27,557 bases of DNA from Zygnema cylindricum (Eukaryota > Streptophyta > Zygnematophyceae > Zygnematales > Zygnemataceae): assembly GCA_037447655.1 (NCBI GenBank), contig JBBHKE010000425.1, positions 1-27,557 on the forward strand. The letters run 5' to 3'. The notes under the pieces are model-generated. The model worked only from the letters and a program-made list of their open reading frames with translations, did not search any database and had not been told where the DNA came from. Made by a program: the position numbers and the translations under genes. Shown piece by piece: positions 10,433 to 18,946 of this stretch. Position 1 is the first letter of the stretch. Each line of letters starts with the position of its first letter.

Positions 10433-10483
10433 GAGGTCTCTGTAATACATGAATTCTGCTGTTCGTACTATTACAGAGACCTC
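10433..10483. repeat. Perfect 15-bp hairpin in hAT element B
   Basis: Arms GAGGTCTCTGTAATA (10433-10447) and TATTACAGAGACCTC (10469-10483) are exact complements around a 21-base loop. The hairpin lies just outside the left end of the inner TAA-flanked element. Confidence 0.85.
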
Positions 10484-10505
10484 TTGATGCAACCATACCA
10501 AATAA

Positions 10506-11201
10506 GGGTGGACTTCCATTAACGAAAAAGTGGGGTTTTTTACTGAAGGCCGTACCGTTTCGTACAGGTTCGTACAGAATTTTTTTTTTTTCAACGAAAA
10601 CAACATTACAGAAAATTGTCCAAGGTTGTAGGCGTAAATTAGGACCGTCGGATTTTAATTACACATTTTATCCGTGACGCCACGTCACTAACCTACAGTT
10701 TTCTAAGACCGTGCACAGTGAGGACAATTCTCGAATACAAAACGTGTAAAAATAGGCCGCGTGGAAAAGGTAAAAAGAATCCACGATGAGCGCGCGTGTA
10801 TGTGCGTACACGTCGCAAGGGCCATGTGCCTTTCGCCAGGATGGCTGCGAATCCGCCGAAATTATTCCGTCACGCTCCCACCATCAAAGTTTGCCGCCGC
10901 CTTTTTGTCGTTGCGTTTTGATATTTTGAGTAGTACATTTAATGCCCTCTGTACGAGTCATTAATTACCTCCGCTGGTACAGATATTATCTCCGCTAGTA
11001 CAGATATTACCTCCGCTCGTACAGATATTACGTTCTGACATTGCATTCGAAGATTCTTTCCAGATTTTAAGCATCGAATATTAAACTACGTGTTACCAAC
11101 CAGAATGAGCCACGCAGGTTTACAGACGCGACCTAATGGAAGGCACGCCCTTCAGTAAAATTTTCCGTACAATTACTGGGACGCCTAATGGAAGTCCACC
11201 C
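10506..11201. mobile_element. TAA-flanked element with GGGTGGACTTCCATTA ends, inside element B
   Basis: Inverted termini GGGTGGACTTCCATTA at 10506 and TAATGGAAGTCCACCC ending at 11201 match perfectly over 16 bp. An inner block (TTTTACTGAAGG) is also inverted. The 3-bp direct repeat TAA flanks both sides (10503-10505 and 11202-11204). A TAA/TTA duplication with G-rich ends fits PIF/Harbinger. At 696 bp, with no transposase recognised, it is non-autonomous. Confidence 0.8.
10967..11029. repeat. Three 21-bp tandem units in the TAA-flanked element
   Basis: Three units of the form ACCTCCGCTNGTACAGATATT follow one another in exact 21-base register, with one or two base differences each. Confidence 0.92.
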
Positions 11202-11518
11202 TAAGTTATTATGTGAATTACAGTATTAGTACTTTTTGTGGGTTACATTTTGCGGCGTCTACTGTACCTTTAAGTCACGGAACGCAAATCATGTCGTACG
11301 TCGCGTATCAGACAATTTGTCTTTAATTCTTTATCGCTAAATAACATATTATATAAAATATTAAATTTATAAAATACTATATATCGCGATATATTTCGCG
11401 ATGATTTATGTTGGTCTCGGTACGATATATCGAGGATTCTGCTATATCGATATTCGATATATTGAATATCGAAATTATCGCGATATGAAATTACCCGATA
11501 CCCAACACTAATAATTAC

Positions 11519-11695
11519 GATTTGTCGCGTTCCCTAAGATTTGGGAAATGAATAGTGTACTACCGTGTCAGATTTGCGACGCTTTGTCGCGTTCCCTAAT
11601 ATTTGTGAAATGAATAGCGTTACTACAGTACCGTGTCAGATTTGCGACGCTAATCATGATGTCACGTACTTCCACGATACCAAAGAGTACAAAAT
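11519..11695 (+). repeat. Subterminal tandem repeat of the hAT element, right copy
   Basis: Two units of the repeat at 5144-5345 occur in the same orientation, with the same following sequence (CGCTAATCATGATGTCACGTACTTCC). The leading part of the block lies at about 9956-9987 and was separated from the rest when the 9988-11510 element inserted into it. Confidence 0.9.
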
Positions 11696-11911
11696 ACAAG
11701 AATGTTGGATTTTAGGGATAGTACAAAATTTTCATTTTTTTTGGGTTTTTGGTTGACCGACCGTAACCGACTTTGTTTTTTCTGGTGAATCAACCGACCC
11801 ACCGCCCGACCCCCAAAATTTGGCAACCGAATCCGTTCCGGATCCAGCGCGGGCGGTCGGTTAACGGTCGGTCACGGTTTCGGTTGACCGTTTGCGACCT
11901 CTGATACACGC

Positions 11912-13765
11912 TGTACTGGACTCCCGATACGGTACGGTACGGTACTCTATGAAAATAATACATGACCTAGTTCTCAGAGACGATCCTGACCGTTCGTTGT
12001 AGCTGACCAGCTCAGCTTAAATTGTATGGAATTTTCGCACAGTTTGCTCACTTCGCACTAAACCTGACACAATTTTCAGTTTTGTGTACATTCTGTAAAT
12101 TTTTGGAAATGTCGCACTGGATGTACGGACAGTTTTGAAAAATTCGCACTTAATTCTCGCACGTTTCACAACAATTTTCACAATGGAAACGGACGGCACG
12201 ATTTGTACTTTAAGCGGCTGCAAGTCACGTCACACTTAGTGAAATTAGGGTTCTTTTGGTACTATCGGATGTACGGTGAGGTATATCTTAAAAAAAAATC
12301 CCGTGTGTTCTTTGTTTAATGCACTGCTGGAGTTTTTTAATCTCATAATTTTTTAGGGTTTTAAAATGCCTATGGTTGGCTGATCAGAAGTTGTGTTTTT
12401 TTATTTCATTTTTTTATTTTGTCGAAGCCAAAAAATACTAGGAAAAGTTTGCTATGTTCTTAGTTAAAATTGTTACTTTCAGGATTCACATCTGATTGAA
12501 GGTATGGATAAATGGAATTCATGGTCGCCTGGAAATTATTGTGATTTGTAAAGTTTTTTGCAAACATTCATGTGTTTATTCGCCATGACATTCTTAAAGA
12601 GATTTTCTTGCTATGGTTTATTTTTTAAAGGTTATAGGCTTTTTCAAGTCAGCCTGCATCATGGAAGCATGGCATCTTACGTCACATTTAAACTCAACGC
12701 GCATCGCATGTCATATGTCACACATTGTCACATGCCTCAAGTTACATGTTAAAACACATCATCCCATGTCACATGTCATATGTCACAACACATCATCACA
12801 TTTTACATGTCAAACATCATCACACGTCACGCATCATCACTTGTCACGCATCATCTCTTGTCACGTGCCATATGTCACAACACATCATGTCACAGGTCAC
12901 ATGTAACATATTATCACAAGTCACATGTCACACATCCTCACATGTCACACATCATCATATGTCACATTTCATGTCATATGTCACAATTATGCCCCACATA
13001 TTTCACAATTTCCACCTCATAGACTCTCGCACATAACTTTTTGGCCATCGTAAGGCGCACATGACATATTTCTACGTGATGATTCTCACCTCACACATCA
13101 CACATCTCAAGTCACCGATTACATTTTGGACTCACAGTATTATATTTTGGTCTTTATGCCTCATCCTTCCCATGGATTGTTAGGGTATATTTTCACTTAC
13201 ACGTCATAGTCCACACCTTACCCGTGGCATATTTTGCAACACATTTTTCTTATGGTTTTGTTCTGCAATTTTTTTTTCTTTCAATTGGCAAAAAAGTGAT
13301 TGGAGACATAGTTTCACACCGTTTTTACCACCGTTGTTGTCGTCTATAGACTATGACTATTTTATGTTTTTAAAATAGGGTTTCATGTATTAACTGCAAA
13401 TATAAGTTAGTGGAAATTGGACCTGATGGGAGAGAATATCGCCATCATTTGCGTGGATTAGTACTGGTAGCGTCATCGTTGAATGGGGAATAAAACCACA
13501 CTATTTGTGGTGTGCTTCCATTGCTTTTTAGAGTTTTTAAGGACCTAGTAAAATGCAAATAAGTGTCATTAGCATTCTTCAAAACATGTTGCATGTATTA
13601 GAGATTAAAAAGTGAAGAAAATATGGCATACATTACCCATCAAAAATTGGATGCTAAAATTTTGACCTTTTCACCACTTGCACTCTCCTTTTACTCAGGC
13701 AGAAAAAATACTAACATTCAATTTTATTTTATTTTTGTTTGCATTTTCATAGTTTCTTCAGAAGG
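11912..13765. other. Upstream region of COQ4, mostly without recognisable genes
   Basis: The stretch runs from the hAT right flank to the COQ4 start. It includes a short ACGGT repeat (about 11928-11945), AT-rich sequence (12240-12660), a degenerate CATGTCACA-type repeat (12690-13130), and a short plus-strand frame (about 13369-13491; CINCKYKLVEIGPDGREY, ending SLNGE-stop) preceded by an AG acceptor-like site. That frame has one Cys-x2-Cys pair and could be a remnant exon, but I do not recognise it. A pyrimidine-rich acceptor (TTTCTTCAG, ending 13761) just before the COQ4 start suggests an intron in the 5' UTR. Confidence 0.45.
12690..13130 (+). repeat. Degenerate CACATGTCACACATCAT repeat
   Basis: About 25 irregular copies of CACATGTCA and CACATCAT words alternate over 0.4 kb, with unit length drifting between 9 and 20 bases. 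Histidine/serine/methionine-rich frames through it are repeat artefacts. Confidence 0.85.
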
Positions 13766-13783
13766 ATGCCCCATGGCTTTTAA
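13766..13783 (+). promoter_or_regulatory. Upstream open reading frame overlapping the COQ4 start
   Basis: A five-codon frame (MPHGF-stop) begins seven bases before the COQ4 ATG, in another frame, and ends after it. Its ATG has A at -3, which is better than the C at -3 of the COQ4 ATG; the latter has the favourable G at +4. If the 5' UTR intron ends at 13761, this is the first AUG in the transcript. Confidence 0.45.
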
Positions 13784-16751
13784 AGTAAACGAGAAGTCTT
13801 TAACTAAAGCAATAAAATCTCTCTCACATTCAAATCATCGCCCATACTCTACTCTTGCGCTCCGCCTTAATGGGATTCCCTCCTTAAATCATTTTGATTC
13901 CCATACAAGTTCCAATAAACTTCAAAATGGCGAAAAATTCAACCACCCTTCTTCTTCACTAGGAGGAGTTATGGCCATGTCTTCTGACACAGGTACGAGA
14001 GAGGAGAGAGAGTGAAAGAGAGAGAGAGAGAGATATGATTATTATCTCTTTATTCAATCTCTTGTATTTCATTATGGAACCACCAAAACTAAGTTCAAAA
14101 CAATTCCCCCTTCAATCCAAACTTCTTAGAATAGTTTCAAAACCTCTAACCTGGGAGTTCAGAGTCTATTTTCAAAATCCTAAAATCGAAATCCCAAACT
14201 TATGATATTTTGATGTATAGTTACTAGTTGCAACATATCTATCAAATTTCCAAACCTTAAACTTCGAAAATATCAAAAATTCCAATTTCCACATTCCCAA
14301 AATCCTGAAATCCTGAAGTCCCACGCATTGGTTCTGAAACTGGCATCAAAACTGAGCTTGAATTGAGATTAAAACTGAAATTGAAACTAAAGCTGAAACT
14401 GAACTGAAACGGACCTTGAGATTGTAACTCTAACAGAAGCTGAAATCTGAAGGTAAGTGAACTCGAACTCGAACTTAAAAGCTCAATCTTAAACTCGAAA
14501 TGTACAAGGAAACTGAAGCTGGAACTGATTGAAATTGAAACTGAAATTTTCAGGATTTAAATATGAGACCCATATCCCAACCTCCATCTGGCAAAAAGGG
14601 GCTATAGCTGCCGGTTCGGCTTTGGGGGCTTTGACCAATCCCGCGAGAGCTGACCTCGTGGCCGCCCTCGGAGAGACAACGGGAGTGTTGGCCTATGAGA
14701 GGATGGCCCAAAGAATGAGAGTGGATCAAGAAGGAAGAGTAAGAGGCGTTATTATTGTGGATATAGTTCGATGTTTTGGTTTTGGTTTTTTTCTTGTTTT
14801 TGGTTTTTTCTATTCTGTTTTTCTTTTGTTTTTTCAATTTTTGTTTTGGTTTCTTTGGTGGATGAGAGGATGGCCCAAAGAATGAAATTGTATTAAGTAG
14901 GAAGAGTAAGAACCAAGTAATATGTGGATAGGGTTTCGGTTTAAATTTATTTTATGGTTTTGACCTATGAGAGATAGATTGGTTTTTCGTGTAATGTATC
15001 ATTTTTGAGATTTGGACTAATAGGAAATGGCGCAGAAAATGAGAGCGGATCAAGAAGGAAGAATAAGAACCGCTATCAATGTGGATGTATTTTTTTTTTT
15101 TTCCCTCCCCTTGTTCTCCAAATGTATGGTTTTTGAAGTTTGGCCAATTAGAGGCTGGCCCAAAAAATGGGAGTGGATCAAGGAAGAGTAAGAACAATTA
15201 TTATTGTGGATATGGTTTGGGTCTTTCATTTGCTTTTATGCTTATGAGAGAATGGCCAAAATCTTTAAGAGTGGATCATGAAGAGGCAGGAGAACCCCTG
15301 TTTTTTGTTGGTATAGTTTGATTATTTTAGGGATGTAGTTTGGTTTTTTAGTTTACTTGTATGGTTTTTGAATTTTTGCCTTTGAAATGATGGCCCGAAG
15401 AATGAAAGTGGGTCAAGAAGGAGGGGTAAGAACCGTTATTCGTGTTGATATGGATTTATAGGTTTGTGTTGTGGAATGAAAATACTGAAGTAGGTCAAAA
15501 AAGGAGAACATGAATGATTGGTCCTGTTGAATTGCTGAGACTTTTGAGTACTTTTGGATTCTACAATTCGTGAGATGTTTTAAATGTTTACCTGTTTGAG
15601 AGTTTGCGAGTTTATGATCGTACTTTTTGTCAGCTAGAATCAGTACTCTGCCGATCGAATTAAACACATTATTCAACTTACTTTTTGCGCCTATGTTTGT
15701 GAATTATGTTTATTTATTGGTGTGAAGCTTGTCGGTGAAATTGTTTTGATGTTGTGGAGAACACAAACATTTAACTGAGTTCGAAAACAGTTTAATTTCT
15801 TGTTTTTCTCATTTTCTCACGTTTCTCTTTTTTTTAATTGTTTGTGTGTTTTTTAGGCAATTTTAAAGGAAAAACCTCGAGTGACATCGCCCTCAGTGGG
15901 ACATGCTTGGGATATGCCCGAAAAAAGTTTTGGGGCAGCTTATGCTCAATTTATGGGCAGACAAAATTTTTCGGCAGATGACCGACCTCCCGTCCGATTT
16001 GTCGATGACCCGGAGCTTGCCTACATCGCAGCTAGGTAAGCAGTCAAAATAACAAACCCAAAAAACAAAAAAAAAACAGAAAAGTGTGGACTAGCGTATC
16101 CACCTTGTCTCAATCTCGGGCAATTTGTAAACGTTTTTGCACGCAAAGTTGTGCTCAGTTGTACAAAATATATAAATATAAAATAAAAATGTAATATAAT
16201 ATATTCTATAAAACAAGAAAAAACGGTTTTGTATAGAAGGAAGTATAGAAAAAACATAGCTGTATGTAAGAGGCATTTGTGAAATCCACGAAGATTTGTG
16301 TTTCGTAAAATGAAAAAAAAAGTAGGCGATAAAAAACAAATGGAATAGCTACTACGTGTAATTGCAAAACCGTCTGCTTTTTTTGGGGAAACAATCAACA
16401 AGTCTACGCAATCTGTCCACACCAGTTAAACAAAAATGGAGATTTTTTTTTTCAGCTACGAACACTACCCCGAACGTCATTTTGTTTTCTTCATTGTTTT
16501 ATTTTCACTCTCAATACCGCAGAAAATATCTGAGATGTAACAATTGTCCCGTAAGTACATTTATACTTGTATTATCTCTACTTAAACGTACGCTGCTCAG
16601 TATTGTTCAGATTTTTTTTTTTTCACAAAGGATATACTGTCAGATATTGAGATAAGGTGGATACATTAGTCCCCAAATAAAAACTAAAACTCTTCTGTCT
16701 TTTTTGGTTTATAGTATTTTTAGATTGACAGTTTTTTTTCTGTTAGGGCTG

Positions 16752-16803
<52 letters not shown>

Positions 16804-17633
16804 AAAATATGTATGTGTGAAGGTCAATACTATGATTAAACTTCCTGTCTGAGGTGAAATCGATACTTGAAGTCTCAAAAAATGGATTTGTTTATTTTTG
16901 TCTCAACAAGAGAAAAAAAAAAAAGAAAAAACTTTTCTAGTCAAGTAATCATTCGTTTCTTTCTTTCGGTATTTTTTTTGCTTAACTGGTAAAAAAAAGG
17001 GCTCAAGAAGTCCACAGTTTTTGGCACATTCTATTCGGTTGTCCGACTGCAGTTTACACTTAAAAAACACTTAAAAAAATTGCTAAAACACTGGAAAACC
17101 TCTCAAGACTCTTTAAAAACTCATATAATAATCCAATTATTTTATTTTATTAACAGAAACAGAACTCAAGAAGTCCACAAATTTTGACACGTTAAATTTG
17201 GTTATATGACAAGGGTTACTCTTAAAAAAACACTCATAACCCCACAATAAACGTCTCGAAATCCTCTCAAAACCAGTTGAAACTTCTCCAATTATCCATT
17301 TTCTTTTTCTTAAACTGAAACAGAGCTCGAGAAGTTCACGATTTTTGGCACGTTTTATTCGGTTGCCCGACAACAGTTTCCGGAGAACTGTCTTTAAAGA
17401 TGGTCGAATGGGTACAAACGGGACTTCCCATGTGTTTTTTTGCCGTAATCGGAGGTCCCGTCAGACTTTCTGTAAAACATAGAAACGCGCTACAGACGAC
17501 TTTTTATCCGTGGGCCGTTTCCGCAGGAAGACGGGCACCGGATTTAATGTGTATTTATTACGAAAAGTATTTCGCATTAGGGTTGGAGGAGGTTCGGAAA
17601 AAATGGAGAATCACACCGGCGCCGAAAATGTGA
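13773..17633 (+). CDS. COQ4: COQ4, ubiquinone biosynthesis protein, four exons, complete (297 aa)
   Basis: COQ4 organises the coenzyme Q synthesis complex on the matrix side of the mitochondrial inner membrane and has been linked to C1 decarboxylation/hydroxylation of the precursor ring. Exons are 13773-13992, 14554-14738, 15857-16035 and 17324-17633. All junctions are GT-AG, phases 1, 0 and 2 match, and the total is 894 bases. The first ~35 residues are basic and Ser-rich, with RPYS-T resembling an R-3 presequence cleavage site. Family blocks seen: [62 protein letters not shown] and [13 protein letters not shown]. The metal-binding motif HDxxH-x11-E is intact (H200, D201, H204, E216). AREVHD and GHAWD wording is plant-like. 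The start at 13773 is preferred because an upstream in-frame ATG (13623) would read through the likely acceptor. Confidence 0.95.
14330..14553 (+). repeat. Degenerate AAACTGAAATTG repeat in COQ4 intron 1
   Basis: The 3' half of intron 1 is built from drifting 6- and 12-base words (AAACTG, GAAATTG, GAACTCGAACT). It runs up to the exon 2 acceptor TTTTCAG. The preceding part (14010-14330) is AT-rich with repeated CCAAAACTT- and TCCCAAAATCC-like words. Confidence 0.8.
14861..15525 (+). repeat. Five to six tandem copies of the COQ4 exon 2 donor junction inside intron 2
   Basis: The last 45 bases of exon 2 plus the start of intron 2 (14694-14773; TATGAGAGGATGGCCCAAAG through GTAAGAGGCGTTATTATTGT) recur at about 14861-14940, 15020-15090, 15144-15218, 15242-15320 and 15380-15455, with a fainter copy at 15472-15525. 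Shared words are ATGGCCCAAAGAATG, GTGGATCAAGAAGGA and AGAACCGTTATT. Copies 1, 3 and 5 keep a GTAAGA donor; copies 2 (ATAAGA) and 4 (GGCAGG) have lost it. Spacing is 75-160 bases. Confidence 0.9.
16755..16803. repeat. (AT)n-(AC)n microsatellite in COQ4 intron 3
   Basis: About 18 AT repeats pass directly into an AC run. Confidence 0.95.
17001..17217 (+). repeat. Two decayed tandem copies of the COQ4 exon 4 acceptor junction inside intron 3
   Basis: The start of exon 4 (17324 onward) has copies at about 17001-17055 and 17163-17217, a period near 162 bases, with the intervening intron sequence repeated as well (CCAATTAT, then TTTATTTT/TTTCTTTT, then a CTGAAACAG-like end). The first copy reads in the COQ4 frame ([18 protein letters not shown]) and then stops at TAA. 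Its metal-binding Asp is Ser. The second copy meets TGA after seven codons. Confidence 0.9.
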
Positions 17634-18440
17634 AGGGGAGAGGGAGGGGAGAGGGGTGGGGAAGGGGAGAGGAGAGGGGTGGGGGAGGGGAGAGGGGTGG
17701 GGGAAGGAAGAGGGGGGAAGAGGAGTGGGAGGGAGAGAGCGAGAGGAAAGAGAAAAAGGAGAGACGAAAATGTGAAGGCGATAGGGAGGGGAGAGGGAGG
17801 AGGGGAGAGGGAGGAGGGGAGAGGGAGGAGGAGAGAGGGAGAAGGGAGGGAGAGGAGAGGGAAAGGAGAGGAGAGGGAGAAGAGAGGGAAAATAAGCGCC
17901 AAAGGTGTGAAAGGGAAAGGGAGGGAGAGGGTGAAGGGATGGAGAAAGAAGAGGGGAGAGAGAGGAGGGAGAGGAGGGGCCAAAGGAAATGCTGAAAAGT
18001 AAAAAGTGAGGGAGAGTGGGAAGGGAGGGCGATGAGAGGTAACAAGAATGGAGAGGGAGAACAGGGGGAGCAGGGAGAACGGAGGGAGAGGAGAGGGGGA
18101 AGAGAGGGAGAGGAGAGGGAGACGAGAGGGAGAGGAGTGGGAGAGGAGGAGGGAGAGGGGAGGGGGAAGAGGGAGAGGAGAGGGAGAGAAGAGAGCAAAG
18201 GCGGGGCTGAAAATATGGAGGGGAGAAGGGAGAGGAAATGTGTGGTTATTATAAAACGTATTCGCGAAAAGGTTTAAAGGAATCAGCGTAGTTTGAATGG
18301 GAAGCGAGAGAGAGCATGGAGGGAGAGGAGAGGGGCAGAAGAGGGAGATGAGAGGGGGAGGAGAGGGTGAGGAGAGAGAGAGGAGGGAGGAAAGAGGGAA
18401 TGGGGGAGGCGAGAGGAGAAGGAAAGGTGGAGTGTGGAAA
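17634..18440 (+). repeat. Purine-rich GGGAGA repeat directly after the COQ4 stop codon
   Basis: Roughly 0.8 kb of GGAGAGGGA-type sequence starts at the TGA and probably forms most of the 3' UTR. Several islands resemble the coding end: GACGAAAATGTGAAGGCGAT at 17762 closely matches GCCGAAAATGTGAAGGGGAG at 17622. Weaker ones lie near 17895, 17977 and 18197. The long frames on both strands here are repeat artefacts. Confidence 0.8.
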
Positions 18441-18677
18441 GAGGCGAATGTAAGGGAGGAGTTGAGGGTGAGAACAACCCGACAGGGAGAAAAAGATACG
18501 ACGATTGTTCATAGGGAATTTGTGGATATTGAGGATATTGGCAAATGGACGACAAAAATATTTTCCTTTTTTTTCTTTATTTTTTTGGTGTTGCGTGAAA
18601 AATTAAGGAATAGGATGGGAAAGAGAGTTTTTTTTTTTTAGGTTCAATGTGAACGTAAAAAATTGAAATGGTAGATT

Positions 18678-18707
18678 TGTAACTGTAATTGTCTTTTTGT
18701 AAATAAA
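18678..18707 (+). terminator. Candidate polyadenylation signal for COQ4
   Basis: Three TGTAA/TGTAAT words are followed by overlapping TGTAA and AATAAA (TTTTTGTAAATAAATC). TGTAA is the usual poly(A) signal in green algae and AATAAA in most eukaryotes. It would give a 3' UTR of about 1.07 kb. Confidence 0.45.
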
Positions 18708-18863
18708 TCATCAGATCATTCTTATCTCATGTTCGCAAAATCCGTATTTTGTTCTTTCTTTACTTCTATTTCTTATCGTTATACCGAATGAAGCAGAATG
18801 GAAGTATGTGTTAGATCATTCTCATCTCATGTTCATAATACCCTTTCCTTTCTTTTCCCTTCC

Positions 18864-18912
18864 ATTCCCTTCCCTTCCCTTCCCTTCCCTTCCCTTCCCT
18901 TCCCTTCCCTCA
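18864..18912 (+). repeat. (TTCCC)n microsatellite
   Basis: About nine TTCCC pentamers are followed by similar pyrimidine sequence up to the acceptor at 18946. The array would serve as the polypyrimidine tract of the exon that starts at 18947. Confidence 0.9.
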
Positions 18913-18946
18913 TCCCTTCCCTTCCTCTCCCTTCTTCGATTTAAAG

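Larger units (their letters stand above)
9988..11510. mobile_element. Non-autonomous hAT element B, 1.5 kb, inside the larger hAT
   Basis: The ends are TAGTGTTAGGTATCG (9988) and CGATACCCAACACTA (11510), which match as inverted repeats with one mismatch. The 8-bp direct repeat ATAATTAC at 9980-9987 and 11511-11518 marks the insertion and splits the right subterminal repeat of the host element. Subterminal zones are packed with CGATATATCG palindromes. No transposase was recognised. The element carries a further insertion (10506-11201). Confidence 0.93.
4912..11903 (-). mobile_element. 7.0 kb hAT transposon with decayed transposase and nested insertions
   Basis: The ends are CAGAGGTCGCAAA (4912) and its complement TTTGCGACCTCTG (11903). 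Similarity extends inward through ACCGAAACCG and GTTAACCGACC blocks. Identical 8-bp flanks ATACACGC at 4904-4911 and 11904-11911 are the hAT-type target duplication. The interior holds a minus-strand hAT transposase remnant, direct subterminal tandem repeats near both ends, and two younger insertions (5428-6370 and 9988-11510). Without these two, the element is about 4.5 kb, a normal size for an autonomous hAT. Confidence 0.92.

Noticed and set aside
12613-13036. His/Met/Ser-rich frames
   Set aside because: They are artefacts of the CACATGTCA repeat; three frames overlap with the same word content.
13623-13772. COQ4 translation starting at the in-frame ATG at 13623
   Set aside because: It would add an unrelated hydrophobic stretch and read through a good pyrimidine-AG acceptor; starting at 13773 gives a typical mitochondrial presequence.
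17001-17060. Upstream exon 4 copy as a functional mutually exclusive exon
   Set aside because: It stops after about 20 codons, has no donor at the stop and has lost the metal-binding Asp. A regulatory poison-exon role remains possible and is noted as a finding.
17510-18641. Arg/Glu/Gly-rich plus-strand and Ser/Pro/Leu-rich minus-strand frames
   Set aside because: They follow the GGGAGA purine tract after the COQ4 stop and have no non-repeat protein content.
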